Shown piece after piece: positions 8,526-18,035 of a stretch of 64,000 nucleotides of DNA (its first letter is position 1; every line of letters starts with the position of its first letter). The notes beneath the pieces are model-generated. The model had not been told where the DNA came from and did no database searches. It worked only from the letters and a program-made list of their open reading frames with translations. This DNA is from an uncultured Gammaproteobacteria bacterium. Its GTDB lineage: Bacteria; Pseudomonadota; Gammaproteobacteria; Eutrophobiales; Eutrophobiaceae. The DNA lies in assembly GCA_943788815.1 (NCBI GenBank), contig CALSRS010000001.1, forward strand, positions 1,859,501 to 1,923,500. Direction: 5' to 3'. The translations under genes were made by a program, and so were the position numbers.

Positions 8526-9758
8526 ATGAAAAAAGAATATGATATCGCAATCGTTGGTGGCGGCCTGGTAGGTGCCAGCCTGGCTTGTTGCCTGTCAAAA
8601 TCTGGATATCGCATTGTTGTACTGGAAAAAACACCAATAAATTCAGATCTACAGTCCAGCTATGACGAAAGAGGTTTGGCACTTTCTTTAGCATCTTGCA
8701 GGATATTGGATGCCATAGGTATATGGCATGATATTAGTAAAAACTGTGTCCCGATTAAAAATATTCATGTATCTGACAGAGGCAATACCGGCATCGTCAG
8801 GCTGGATGCAGAAGAAATGGGTCTACAAGCCATGGGTTACGTCGTGGTTGCAAGAGCGTTAGGCAAAGGATTAATGGATAAGCTACAAAGCTATCCTGAA
8901 ATTGATTATCTGACACCTGCAGAGGTAGTCAATTTTTCACAGACCAGGGAAAAGATGACGCTAAATGTGGACTATGGAGGTTCAGTCAGAGAAATTTCCT
9001 GTCAGCTGCTTGTAGGTGCGGACGGTTCGAATTCGCGTATTCGAAATCAGGCAGGATTATCCGCATACGTTAAAGAGTATAATCAGACTGCTATAGTCTC
9101 CAACATGTCTGTCGATACAGATACCAAGTTTACTGCCTATGAACGATTTACTCCATCTGGCCCCCTGGCGATGTTGCCTCTGGACAAGTCCAGGTTTGTC
9201 TCCATCTTTTGTATTAGTAATACAAATGCCGGTTCATATATGGAAATGGATGATGAAGCATATATCTCAAAATTACAGGAGGTAGCAGGCACACGTATTG
9301 GCAATATCCAAAAACTCGGTATAAGGAAAAGTTATCCTCTCAAGATGATCAAATCAGAGCCACAGTTTAGTAATCGTCTTGTGTTGTTAGGCAATTCTGC
9401 GCATACCATACACCCCAATGGCGCCCAGGGATTTAATCTTGGTTTAAGAGATGCTGCATCACTTGCAGAAATACTGATAACAAATAGAAAAACCTCTAAA
9501 TCTGACGCGGGGTCAGATCAGGTATTAGAAGAATATATTAATTTTAGACAACCCGACCACAACAGGGTTGTTGGTATGTCAGACGGGTTAACTGAAATAT
9601 TCTATACAGACAATATGATTAAAAAAGTACTCAGAAATTCTGCAATGTCCTTACTAAATATGGTGCCAGCGTTTAAATATAAGTTCGCCAGAATAGCTAT
9701 GGGAGTTGACGGCAGACAGCCATCGTTGGTCAGGGGTCTGCTGCTAGACCAGTTATGA
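8526..9758 (+). CDS. ubiH: 2-octaprenyl-6-methoxyphenol hydroxylase (UbiH type FAD monooxygenase)
   Basis: 410-residue flavoprotein of the UbiH/COQ6 family. The N-terminal Rossmann motif is DIAIVGGGLVGASLACCL, the middle motif is LLVGADGSNSRIRNQAG, and the second FAD motif is LLGNSAHTIHPNGAQGFNLG. UbiH hydroxylates the C1 position of the ubiquinone ring in the aerobic pathway. It overlaps ubiI by 4 bases, and pepP lies upstream as in E. coli. UbiH and UbiI paralogues are hard to separate; order and similarity to the HTIHP/GFNLGLRDAA form favour UbiH for this copy. Confidence 0.88.
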   Translation: MKKEYDIAIVGGGLVGASLACCLSKSGYRIVVLEKTPINSDLQSSYDERGLALSLASCRILDAIGIWHDISKNCVPIKNIHVSDRGNTGIVRLDAEEMGLQAMGYVVVARALGKGLMDKLQSYPEIDYLTPAEVVNFSQTREKMTLNVDYGGSVREISCQLLVGADGSNSRIRNQAGLSAYVKEYNQTAIVSNMSVDTDTKFTAYERFTPSGPLAMLPLDKSRFVSIFCISNTNAGSYMEMDDEAYISKLQEVAGTRIGNIQKLGIRKSYPLKMIKSEPQFSNRLVLLGNSAHTIHPNGAQGFNLGLRDAASLAEILITNRKTSKSDAGSDQVLEEYINFRQPDHNRVVGMSDGLTEIFYTDNMIKKVLRNSAMSLLNMVPAFKYKFARIAMGVDGRQPSLVRGLLLDQL

Positions 9759-10990
9759 TTACTGAGCAAACAGACATTATAATTTCAGGTGCCGGCCTGA
9801 CTGGTTGTACGTTAGCTGCCTTGCTAGCAAAACAAGGGATATCATCCACTATCATTGAAAGCTCAAACTCAGCGTTTAAGTCATCTTCAGCCAGGAAAGA
9901 TCCCAGGATTCTTTCACTTACTCCTGCAACGAAACGAATATTGAGTTCCATAGATATTTGGCATCAATTGCCTGTAGGTAAAATCGGTGGGTTTGAAAAG
10001 ATTCACATCTGGGATGACGACACAAAAGCAGATATTGTATTTAATTGTAGTGATGTCTGTGCTCCGGCACTGGGGTATATCGTGGGACAAGCAGTGTTAC
10101 AGGAAGTATTAGAGAAGCTGATAAACTCCATACCGATTATTAACACCATGACAGGTGTTACAATTGCATCATATATTGAAGATGATGGCATGATAAATTG
10201 TGAGCTGTCCGATGGTAGAGTAATTAAATCACGATTATTAGTTGGAGCTGATGGTGCAAATTCACAAATCAGAAACCTCGCCGGCATTGCAGTAGAGTGT
10301 ATCGATTATCATCAAAAAGCCGTCGCTTGTATTGTCCAGACCCAGATTCCGCATGATAAAATTGCACGTCAGCGTTTTTTGTCTACTGGGCCATTGGCTT
10401 TTTTGCCAATGCATGAGGAAAACCAATGTGGCGTAGTATGGTCAACTCAAAGTGAGTTGGCGGACGCTCTGTTGGTACTAGATGACAGAGAGTTTTGCCT
10501 CGCGCTGGAGGAGGCATTTGAAAGCAGGCTTGGTGAAGTCCAGCGCTGTGAACAAAGGGTTGGTTTTAAGCTGCATAGAAACCAGGCCTTGAGCTATTTC
10601 AATCGGCTTTGTGTATTAGTGGGCGATGCTGCCCACACCGTACACCCCCTTGCTGGTCAGGGTGCAAATCTGGGTATTACAGACGCTGCGGTGTTGTCAC
10701 AACTATTACAACAGGCAAAATTGGATGACAGAATGTTAGTGTCCAGACAAGTTTTAAGAAACTATGAACGTTGGCGTAAAACAGAAAATAAAAAAATGAC
10801 ATTGATACTGGAAGGCCTCAAAAATTTCTTTGAGGCAGAAAACGATCTAGTTTCATTTATTCGTGGAAATGGCATGATGATGATTAATCACTCACCATTC
10901 ATCAAGAACAGGATTATGAAATATGCAATGGGCTTATCTGGAGATGTGCCATCAATCATCAATGGTCCGTTGATAAAGGAATTTATTTAA
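9755..10990 (+). CDS. ubiI: 2-octaprenylphenol hydroxylase (UbiI/VisC type FAD monooxygenase)
   Basis: 411-residue paralogue of the preceding gene. Motifs: IIISGAGLTGCTLAALLAK at the N-terminus, LLVGADGANSQIRNLAG in the middle and VGDAAHTVHPLAGQGANLGI near the C-terminus. UbiI hydroxylates ring carbon C5 in aerobic ubiquinone synthesis; the family members act in a membrane-associated Ubi complex. The start overlaps ubiH (ATGA) and its TAA overlaps the glnS ATG (TAATG), so expression is probably coupled across all three. Assignment as UbiI rather than UbiF rests on position. Confidence 0.88.
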   Translation: MITEQTDIIISGAGLTGCTLAALLAKQGISSTIIESSNSAFKSSSARKDPRILSLTPATKRILSSIDIWHQLPVGKIGGFEKIHIWDDDTKADIVFNCSDVCAPALGYIVGQAVLQEVLEKLINSIPIINTMTGVTIASYIEDDGMINCELSDGRVIKSRLLVGADGANSQIRNLAGIAVECIDYHQKAVACIVQTQIPHDKIARQRFLSTGPLAFLPMHEENQCGVVWSTQSELADALLVLDDREFCLALEEAFESRLGEVQRCEQRVGFKLHRNQALSYFNRLCVLVGDAAHTVHPLAGQGANLGITDAAVLSQLLQQAKLDDRMLVSRQVLRNYERWRKTENKKMTLILEGLKNFFEAENDLVSFIRGNGMMMINHSPFIKNRIMKYAMGLSGDVPSIINGPLIKEFI

Positions 10991-12669
10991 TGAAGGATGA
11001 AAAACAAGTAGCTAATACCAATTTTATCAGGAAGATAGTAGAGACTGATCTGCACGAAAATCCTGATTTTCCAAAAATTATGACGCGCTTTCCACCAGAA
11101 CCAAATGGGTACCTGCATATAGGCCATGCCAAATCCATTTGCTTAAATTTTGGCTTGGCCGAAGAGTTCAAAGGTCTGTGCAATTTGCGGTTTGATGATA
11201 CTAATCCTGAGAAGGAAAACACCGAATATGTTGAATCTATAAAAAATGATGTGAGGTGGTTAGGGTTTGATTGGGGCGAACGACTTTATTTTGCATCTGA
11301 TTATTTTACGGATCTGTACAACTTTGCTGTTGAACTGATTAAAAAGGATAAGGCATATGTTGATGGGCTTAGTGGTGAAGAGATACAAGAATATCGAGGA
11401 ACACTGACACAGCCTGGGAAAGAAAGCCCATGGCGTAATCGTGCCACACAGGAGAGCCTGGATCTGTTTGTAGGGATGAAAAACGGTGATTTTGAAGAAG
11501 GTAAATACGTATTAAGAGCAAAAATCGATATGGGTTCACCAAACATTAATATGCGAGACCCAGTCTTATACCGAATAAGGCAGGCTCATCATCACCGTAC
11601 CGCAGACAAATGGAAAATATACCCAATGTACGATTACGCTCATTGTTTATCTGACGCAATTGAGCATATTACCCATTCTGTTTGCACCCTGGAGTTTGAA
11701 GATCACAGGCCGTTATATGACTGGATAATAGATAATCTTGATACGCCATCCAGGCCTCATCAATATGAATTTTCACGCTTGAACCTGGATTATTCAGTTA
11801 TTAGCAAAAGAAAGTTAATCGCTCTGGTAAACGAAGGATTTGTAAATGGATGGGATGATCCCAGAATGCCGACAATATCTGGTTTAAGGCGGCGTGGTTA
11901 TACCCCTTCATCGATCAGGAAATTTTGTGACGTAATTGGAGTTACCAAAAATGACACACGAATCGACCCCGTGGTCCTGGAGACAGTATTACGTGATGAG
12001 CTGGGTGATACTGCACAACGTGCAATGGCTGTAATAAACCCTCTCAAAGTTGTTATTGAAAACTATCCAGATTCAACAGAAGACCTGGATGCGATGAATC
12101 ATCCACAAAAACAGGAAATGGGCACTCGTAAAATTCCATTTTCAAAAACAATTTACATTGAACACGATGATTTCATGGAAGACGCACCACGAAAATTTTT
12201 CAGGCTTTCCTTAGGCAGAGAAGTTAGATTGAAGTATGCCTATTTGATTACCTGCACGGACGTAATTAAAAATGAACAAGGCGAAGTCACTGAATTAAGA
12301 TGCTCATATGATCCCGAGTCCAGAGGAGGTAATGCACCCGATGGCAGAAAAGTAAAAGGCACAATACACTGGGTTGCCGAGTCTGCTGAAGTGCACGCCG
12401 AAATGCGTTTATATGATCGTATGTTCAAAACGGCATTCCCCGACAAGGAAGATAACTGGCGGGATGATTTTAATCAGGAATCAGCCGTGATCATGAAAAA
12501 TTGTCTGATCGAGCCGTCGCTGAAACAGGTGGAAAAAGGTAAATCTATCCAGTTCGAGAGACTGGGATATTTCTGTGCAGATAGTATCGATCACAGTAGC
12601 GAGTCACCAGTTTTTAACCGCATTGTGACATTGCGGGATACATGGGCGAAGGTAAGTAAAGAAAAGTGA
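10990..12669 (+). CDS. glnS: Glutaminyl-tRNA synthetase
   Basis: 559-residue class I synthetase that charges tRNA-Gln directly. The HIGH motif is in PPEPNGYLHIGHAKSICLNF (residues about 43-46) and the KMSKS equivalent is VISKRK (about 270), the usual form in GlnRS. The catalytic core is followed by the two beta-barrel anticodon-binding domains. Presence of GlnRS suggests that Gln-tRNA is not made by transamidation. The ATG shares its A with the ubiI stop codon. The gene ends in a GTGAG-rich repeat (12666-12684). Confidence 0.97.
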   Translation: MKDEKQVANTNFIRKIVETDLHENPDFPKIMTRFPPEPNGYLHIGHAKSICLNFGLAEEFKGLCNLRFDDTNPEKENTEYVESIKNDVRWLGFDWGERLYFASDYFTDLYNFAVELIKKDKAYVDGLSGEEIQEYRGTLTQPGKESPWRNRATQESLDLFVGMKNGDFEEGKYVLRAKIDMGSPNINMRDPVLYRIRQAHHHRTADKWKIYPMYDYAHCLSDAIEHITHSVCTLEFEDHRPLYDWIIDNLDTPSRPHQYEFSRLNLDYSVISKRKLIALVNEGFVNGWDDPRMPTISGLRRRGYTPSSIRKFCDVIGVTKNDTRIDPVVLETVLRDELGDTAQRAMAVINPLKVVIENYPDSTEDLDAMNHPQKQEMGTRKIPFSKTIYIEHDDFMEDAPRKFFRLSLGREVRLKYAYLITCTDVIKNEQGEVTELRCSYDPESRGGNAPDGRKVKGTIHWVAESAEVHAEMRLYDRMFKTAFPDKEDNWRDDFNQESAVIMKNCLIEPSLKQVEKGKSIQFERLGYFCADSIDHSSESPVFNRIVTLRDTWAKVSKEK

Positions 12670-12818
12670 GGGGTGAGGAGTGAGACGTAAGGAGTCAGCG
12701 TGTTTAGATTTTGAATAGCTTGGAGAGATAACTAATTTACGTACACAGCTAATACGCAATATTTAAAAAGCTAAAATTGTTGATACCATATGCCTCTCTC
12801 CTAACACTTCCAAATCTA

Positions 12819-13604
12819 TTAAATGTTTCTTCCGTAAAATATTTCCCTCATTTCTTGAAATAATCTTTCTTCTATTAATTCTCGCTGTTCGGAAGAAAAG
12901 TCTTCTGCATTAACTTCAAACAGGTAGTTATTAAGATCAACATCATTTAATAGCATCTTGGTATGAAAGATATTTTCCTGGTAGATATTTACATCTATCA
13001 TTTGATACCGTTCTTGAGTTTCGTCATCGATGAAATTTTGAATGGAATTAATCTCATGGTCGTTGTAATGCTTGTTACCTGACACATCACGAGTAAATCC
13101 TCTGATACGGTAATCGACTATGACAATATCCGATTCGAAGCTATGTATAAGGAAATTCAATGCCTTTAGGGGAGAGATCATGCCACAGGTACTAACATCA
13201 ATGTCTGCGCGAAAGGTACTGATGCCGTTGTCCGGATGGCTTTCCGGGTAGGTATGGACTGTTAAATGGCTCTTATCCAGGTGGGCAACAACAGCCTCGG
13301 GGGAAGGACCGGGTTCTTCTTCATTATTGATGTTAGGCATCGAAGACGGTTCTTCTGAAATCAATACCGTGACACTTGCACCCAGGGGGTCATAATCTGC
13401 CTTGGCAATATTGAGTATTTTGGCGCCGATGATATTGGCTACGTCCTCGAGGATTTGTGTCAATCTCTCAGCATTATATGCTTCATCAATATAATCAATG
13501 TACTGCTTGTTCTCGTTTTCAGAACAGGTGTAACAAACATCATAGATGTTGAAACTAAGGGTTTTAGTAAGATTATTGAAGCCGTGTAGGCGAATTTTAT
13601 CCAT
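12819..13604 (-). CDS. speD: S-adenosylmethionine decarboxylase proenzyme
   Basis: 261-residue class 1A pyruvoyl enzyme that makes decarboxylated SAM for spermidine synthesis. The self-cleavage site is [13 protein letters not shown] with Ser112, the same number as in E. coli SpeD; cleavage before this serine produces the pyruvoyl group. Catalytic Cys lies in [17 protein letters not shown], and [20 protein letters not shown] is a typical long-form C-terminal block. It stands alone between glnS and purC. No speE is present in the window. It draws on the SAM pool supplied by metK at 23 kb. Confidence 0.95.
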   Translation of the reverse strand: MDKIRLHGFNNLTKTLSFNIYDVCYTCSENENKQYIDYIDEAYNAERLTQILEDVANIIGAKILNIAKADYDPLGASVTVLISEEPSSMPNINNEEEPGPSPEAVVAHLDKSHLTVHTYPESHPDNGISTFRADIDVSTCGMISPLKALNFLIHSFESDIVIVDYRIRGFTRDVSGNKHYNDHEINSIQNFIDDETQERYQMIDVNIYQENIFHTKMLLNDVDLNNYLFEVNAEDFSSEQRELIEERLFQEMREIFYGRNI

Positions 13605-13754
13605 TCACTATACCGGGTTTTGATTACGATAATTATAAGAGGGATGGCACATTACACCAGAGTACAAATTTCTCAAAGAAAAAAATAACATGATCTGGTC
13701 GACGCCTTGCAGGTATGTAAGAATATACCGGTAATATTTACATAAGGACATAAG

Positions 13755-14651
13755 ATGGACTCAACATTAACTACACTGTACAGGACTAATTTAAATAAGC
13801 TTGATCTTTTGACGAGTGGCAAGGTGAGGGATATTTATAATATCGATGACGATCATATGTTGGTAGTGACATCTGACAGGCTTTCCGCCTTTGACGTAGT
13901 ACTTCCTGACCCCATACCAGGAAAAGGAAAAGTCCTCACGGCCTTGTCTGATTTCTGGCTTAATCGCTTTGAAGACCTGGTGCCGAACCATTTAACTAAT
14001 ATTACCCTGGAGTCTGTATTAAAGGATGAAGAAGAGCGCGCAGCTATTGAAGGGCGAGGGATAGTCGTCAAAAAGCTAAAACCTTTGCCGGTAGAAGCGA
14101 TAGTCAGAGGGTATATTATTGGTTCTGGGTGGAAGGAATATCAACAATCAGGAAGTGTATGCGGTATGGAACTGGCTAAAGGCCTACAGCAAGCAGATAA
14201 ATTATCAGAGCCAATTTTTACGCCTTCAACGAAGGCAGAGATTGGAGATCACGATGAAAACATCAACTATGAATCAATGGTTGATCTTATTGGAAGTGAG
14301 CTCGCAGCTAAAGTCAGAGACATTAGTCTGCAGGTATATTCAAAAGGAGCCGAATATGCTTTGGGTAAAGGAATCATCGTAGCGGATACTAAACTTGAGT
14401 TTGGATTGGATAATGATGGCAAGCTGTATCTCATTGATGAGGTGCTTACTCCGGATTCCTCCCGATTTTGGCCGGTTTCAGAATATAAACCGGGAGTCAG
14501 TCCTCCCAGTTTTGATAAGCAGTACGTTCGAGATTATCTGGAGACTTTGGATTGGGACAAGAAGGCCCCCGGTCCTGCGCTTCCAGAAGAAGTAATTCGT
14601 AACACAGCAATAAAATATCGAGAGGCACAGGAAATCCTTACAGGACGATGA
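13755..14651 (+). CDS. purC: Phosphoribosylaminoimidazole-succinocarboxamide synthase
   Basis: 298-residue SAICAR synthetase, which adds aspartate to CAIR with ATP in purine synthesis. Motifs: LLTSGKVRDIYNID, VTSDRLSAFDVVLPDPIPGK, VEAIVRGYIIGSGWKEY, and IVADTKLEFGLD followed by LIDEVLTPDSSRFWP. The length is that of the longer, eukaryote/Pseudomonas-unlike ~300-residue form rather than the 237-residue E. coli type. ATG start with Shine-Dalgarno AAGGA. The stop overlaps the next gene by 4 bases, linking a purine enzyme with two envelope proteins. Confidence 0.95.
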   Translation: MDSTLTTLYRTNLNKLDLLTSGKVRDIYNIDDDHMLVVTSDRLSAFDVVLPDPIPGKGKVLTALSDFWLNRFEDLVPNHLTNITLESVLKDEEERAAIEGRGIVVKKLKPLPVEAIVRGYIIGSGWKEYQQSGSVCGMELAKGLQQADKLSEPIFTPSTKAEIGDHDENINYESMVDLIGSELAAKVRDISLQVYSKGAEYALGKGIIVADTKLEFGLDNDGKLYLIDEVLTPDSSRFWPVSEYKPGVSPPSFDKQYVRDYLETLDWDKKAPGPALPEEVIRNTAIKYREAQEILTGR

Positions 14652-15190
14652 GATTAGCGACGTTTATCATCTTGCTTGGTTGGATATCTGTTGGCTATAC
14701 ACAAGTCTATGAAGAACCATCGTGGATTCCGCCATTACCACCACCTGTACAAGAATATTGTGGCGATGTCGAAAAAGTCAGCGAACCGGTATTGTCATAT
14801 CGTATATCACCTGCTTGCGAAATCACTGAGGTCCAGACGATCGGTGAATATCAATACGGCGTAGCACAAGTTAAGAGGGAAATTCTTGGGTTTTCCAGTA
14901 AGGAAATGATTAAAAAATATGTATCAGATGAATTTAGATTATTCAATGAAGTCAAGATTGACCTGCATAGATCTATGGAGCCTACCGCAACTCTGGTATG
15001 TACTGTAGAAATGCTAGGTAATAGCATCATAGACGCAAGGATTTTACGGAGCATGAATAACAGCAACACGGTGTCCTATAAGACAGAGCAGCTAATCATA
15101 GAGGACGGAAAGCTACCAAATCTGGGTGTTTTTACCTATACTACTGAGGTCAGGTATATACACAACAATTGTCCTGAACACTTGCGGTAA
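14648..15190 (+). CDS. Exported protein of unknown function, coupled to purC
   Basis: 180 residues; I do not recognise the family. A signal peptide is visible (MRLATFIILLGWISVGYTQ), followed by a Pro-rich stretch (EPSWIPPLPPPVQEY) and four scattered Cys residues that could form disulfides in the periplasm. The rest is mixed beta/alpha with no known motif. It overlaps purC (ATGA) and is followed 17 bases later by a small lipoprotein gene, so the three probably form one transcript. Localisation is a fair inference; function is open. Confidence 0.65.
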   Translation: MRLATFIILLGWISVGYTQVYEEPSWIPPLPPPVQEYCGDVEKVSEPVLSYRISPACEITEVQTIGEYQYGVAQVKREILGFSSKEMIKKYVSDEFRLFNEVKIDLHRSMEPTATLVCTVEMLGNSIIDARILRSMNNSNTVSYKTEQLIIEDGKLPNLGVFTYTTEVRYIHNNCPEHLR

Positions 15191-15207
15191 AATTACGGAG
15201 TTTAATC

Positions 15208-15429
15208 ATGAAAACTATATTAATCGGCTTTTTCTTGCTTTTGACCCTTTCCTTATATGGTTGTTCTGGAGACGATGATGTTGCAGGCACCGATTCTAAT
15301 CAGCCTGTAACAGTAGAGGCTGATGTGGCATCTCAGGCAGAAACGATGGAAGAGATATGGGCATCATCTTTAGAGCCGGCGGAGAAGGCGAGGCGCGTTC
15401 AGGAGTTACTTGCCCAACAAGGAAATTGA
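15208..15429 (+). CDS. Small lipoprotein, hypothetical
   Basis: 73 residues. The N-terminus MKTILIGFFLLLTLSLYGC ends in a lipobox (LYGC), so it should be lipid-anchored at Cys19. The mature part is short and acidic (SGDDDVAGTD) with a C-terminal helix EKARRVQELLAQQ. Asp at +4 rather than +2 does not signal inner-membrane retention by the simple rule. It follows the unknown exported protein and ends just before a terminator. No family recognised. Confidence 0.65.
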   Translation: MKTILIGFFLLLTLSLYGCSGDDDVAGTDSNQPVTVEADVASQAETMEEIWASSLEPAEKARRVQELLAQQGN

Positions 15430-15483
15430 CTATCAGCTTCTTTGTGAAAAGCACTTTCCTGTAAATAGGCCAGAAATCCTAAC

Positions 15484-15514
15484 AAAAAAATCCCGCTATT
15501 GCGGGATTTTTTTT
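15484..15514. terminator. Bidirectional rho-independent terminator between the lipoprotein gene and fba
   Basis: Hairpin AAATCCCGC TATT GCGGGATTT flanked by A- and T-runs on both sides. It serves the purC unit on the plus strand and the tkt-fba unit on the minus strand. Confidence 0.92.
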
Positions 15515-15519
15515 GTTAA

Positions 15520-16542
15520 TTATTCTTCCATGTCACTTGAGTATTTGCCGGTACAAGCCAGGCTATTACATTTTTCCCTGTGTAATAAGGCGTTGCGAGC
15601 AGACTCAACATTGTTTTCTTTTCCTTCCCATGCTTTTAGGCAAGGCTCCTGTAAGGCGCGACCATAAGAAAAACTCAGTGGCCATGGAAGGTTCGGGTTT
15701 GATGCGTTCATGGCATTAAGGTGTTCTGTCGCCAGCTGTGGACTTTGGCCTCCAGAAAGAAAAACAATTCCAGGTAATGAAGGTGGAACAGTTGCTAGCA
15801 GGCACTTAACTGTTTTTTCAGCAACCTCATCAACGCCAGCCTGTTGAGGACATTGCTTCCCTGAGATGACCATGTTGATTTTTAAAATAGTATGTTCGAT
15901 AGAAACACCCTGATTGTTTAACTCTGAAAATAGATGTGTAAGCGTTTTTTCAGTGACGTCATAACAAACGTCTATAGTATTATCTGCGTCCATGAGAACT
16001 TCCGGCTCAACCATGGGTACAATACCTGCCTCCTGGCATAGTGCTGCGTATCGAGCGAGGGCATGGGTGTTCGCATGTATACATCCTTCTGAGGGAATAC
16101 CATCACCTATGGTAATGACAGCGCGCCATTTAGCAAATTTCGCACCAAGATCACGATATTCAGCAAGACGATCTCTGAGATCATCAAGGCCTTCAGTCAC
16201 CTTTTCATCGGGATGACCGGCCAGATCTTTGGCCCCTTTGTCTACCTTAATACCAGGCATGATTCCCCGCTCAATTAAAGCTTTTGGGAAAGGTGTTCCA
16301 TCACTTGAAGATTGGCGCATGGTTTCATCAAATAAAATCATTCCACTTATAAATTCCTCACATCCAGGTGCAGTAATTAAAAGATCACGGTAGGCTCGCC
16401 TGTTTTCTTCCGATGAATCAATGCCTATAGTTTTGAAGCGTTTTTCAATAGTTGGAAAGCTCTCGTCAATTGCAAGTATGCCCTTTCCCTGAGCCACCAT
16501 GGCTTTTGCAGTTTGTTTTAATTGCTGAGAGTAATCAGTCAT
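15520..16542 (-). CDS. Class I fructose-bisphosphate aldolase
   Basis: 340-residue Schiff-base aldolase that splits or forms fructose-1,6-bisphosphate. It follows the animal/plant class I fold: GILAIDESFPTIEKRF, the substrate region MPGIKVDKGAKDLAG, the catalytic-lysine strand TILKINMVISGK, and FLSGGQSP for phosphate binding. Many gammaproteobacteria use class II zinc aldolases, so class I is worth noting. It is the last gene of the tkt-gap-pgk-pyk-fba series, 41 bases after pyk, and ends at a strong terminator. Confidence 0.94.
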   Translation of the reverse strand: MTDYSQQLKQTAKAMVAQGKGILAIDESFPTIEKRFKTIGIDSSEENRRAYRDLLITAPGCEEFISGMILFDETMRQSSSDGTPFPKALIERGIMPGIKVDKGAKDLAGHPDEKVTEGLDDLRDRLAEYRDLGAKFAKWRAVITIGDGIPSEGCIHANTHALARYAALCQEAGIVPMVEPEVLMDADNTIDVCYDVTEKTLTHLFSELNNQGVSIEHTILKINMVISGKQCPQQAGVDEVAEKTVKCLLATVPPSLPGIVFLSGGQSPQLATEHLNAMNASNPNLPWPLSFSYGRALQEPCLKAWEGKENNVESARNALLHREKCNSLACTGKYSSDMEE

Positions 16543-16583
16543 ATTTATGCTCCTGTACTTTAAAAATTACGTGTATGTTAAGT

Positions 16584-18026
16584 TTAATAATTGTACCAAG
16601 TGGCAGCTTTTACCCTGATAACTTTCATGTTGTTTGTTCCACCTCTTCTGCCACTAAGATCTCCCCTGGTGATAATTACTAAATCACCCTCCTTGACTAG
16701 ATTTGCCTGAACAAGATCTTGAATTATCATATTATTTACATCCACGGATTCAATTGTGGTTACGTCAAAAAATATAGGATAAACACCGCGGTATAATTTT
16801 ACCCTGCGCATAGTGCTTAGGTGGCGTGTAAAGCCAAAAATTGGTATGCCTGAACTGATACGGGACATCCAAAGACAGGTCGACCCTGTTTCTGTGAGTG
16901 CAACAATAGCACTGGCACCGATGTGGTTTGCTGTATACATAGTGGCCATCGCAATGGCTTCATCTATTTTTTCAAATCGTGTATTTATACGGTGATCTGA
17001 TGTGCGGATAGAGCTCTGTTTTTCTGTCTCTTCGCAAATTTTGACCATGGTTTGCACCACTTTTACTGGGTAACGTCCCACACTGGTTTCACCAGATAAC
17101 ATAACAGCGTCTGTGCCATCTAAAACTGCATTGGCTACATCAAATACTTCGGCTCGAAGTGGGGTTTGGCTACCTATCATGGATTCCATCATTTGTGTTG
17201 CAGTTATGACCGCTGTATCCATTTCTCGGGCCATGCCGATCAATCTTTTTTGTACGGGAGGCAGTGCGGCATCACCAATTTCTACCCCCATATCTCCTCT
17301 TGCAATCATGATGGCATCGGCAGCTTCTATAATTTCTTCCGCATTATGTATTGCCTCGATGCGTTCAAATTTTGCTATTATTTTAGTTCGGACCTTGAGT
17401 TTCTTGAGGATAGACCGAGTGGACTTGACGTCTGAGGCACTACGTACAAAAGAAACAGCAATGTAATCAACCTCGTTGTGTATAGCATGCACCAGGTCTG
17501 CCTTGTCCTTGTCTGTCAGGGCCTTGGCAGATAAACCACCCCCCCGTAGATTGATTCCTTTATTATTTGATAAAGTGCCGCCAACAATTGTTCTACAATG
17601 AATCTCCTGGTCGACAACTTTCTCAACAATTAGCTCAATTCTTCCATCGTCAATTAAGAGTATATTTCCCTTGCGTACGTCTTTTGCCAGCTTTTTATAA
17701 GTGACCCCCACGCGTTTTTGATTGCCCGCACTGGGCGCCAAAGCGGTATCTATAATAAATGGGTCATTCTCTTTAAGGACAATCTTGCCTTTACGAAATC
17801 GCTCTAGCCTGATTTTGGGTCCTTGAAGATCGGCAATTACCCCGGTTTCAATTCCAAGCTTCGTAGAAATCTCCCTTACATTTAGAATCGCCTGTTCATG
17901 GGAAGCGTGGTCCTGATGTGAGTAATTCAATCTGAATAGATCTACGCCGGCGAGTACAAGTTTCTCAATGGTAATGGGTTTACTCGTTGCCGGACCCAGT
18001 GTGGCAATTATTTTGGTTCTGCGCAT
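16584..18026 (-). CDS. pyk: Pyruvate kinase
   Basis: 480-residue enzyme converting phosphoenolpyruvate and ADP to pyruvate and ATP. Motifs: RRTKIIATLGPATS at the N-terminus, FRLNYSHQDHASH, IAKFERIEAIHNAEEII with the active-site Lys, IMIARGDMGVEIG for Mg/PEP binding, and TQMMESMI. The C-terminal allosteric domain is present. The canonical FRxNxSHG reads FRLNYSHQD here. It starts 9 bases after pgk in the operon. Confidence 0.95.
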   Translation of the reverse strand: MRRTKIIATLGPATSKPITIEKLVLAGVDLFRLNYSHQDHASHEQAILNVREISTKLGIETGVIADLQGPKIRLERFRKGKIVLKENDPFIIDTALAPSAGNQKRVGVTYKKLAKDVRKGNILLIDDGRIELIVEKVVDQEIHCRTIVGGTLSNNKGINLRGGGLSAKALTDKDKADLVHAIHNEVDYIAVSFVRSASDVKSTRSILKKLKVRTKIIAKFERIEAIHNAEEIIEAADAIMIARGDMGVEIGDAALPPVQKRLIGMAREMDTAVITATQMMESMIGSQTPLRAEVFDVANAVLDGTDAVMLSGETSVGRYPVKVVQTMVKICEETEKQSSIRTSDHRINTRFEKIDEAIAMATMYTANHIGASAIVALTETGSTCLWMSRISSGIPIFGFTRHLSTMRRVKLYRGVYPIFFDVTTIESVDVNNMIIQDLVQANLVKEGDLVIITRGDLSGRRGGTNNMKVIRVKAATWYNY

Positions 18027-18035
18027 TTTATATAA

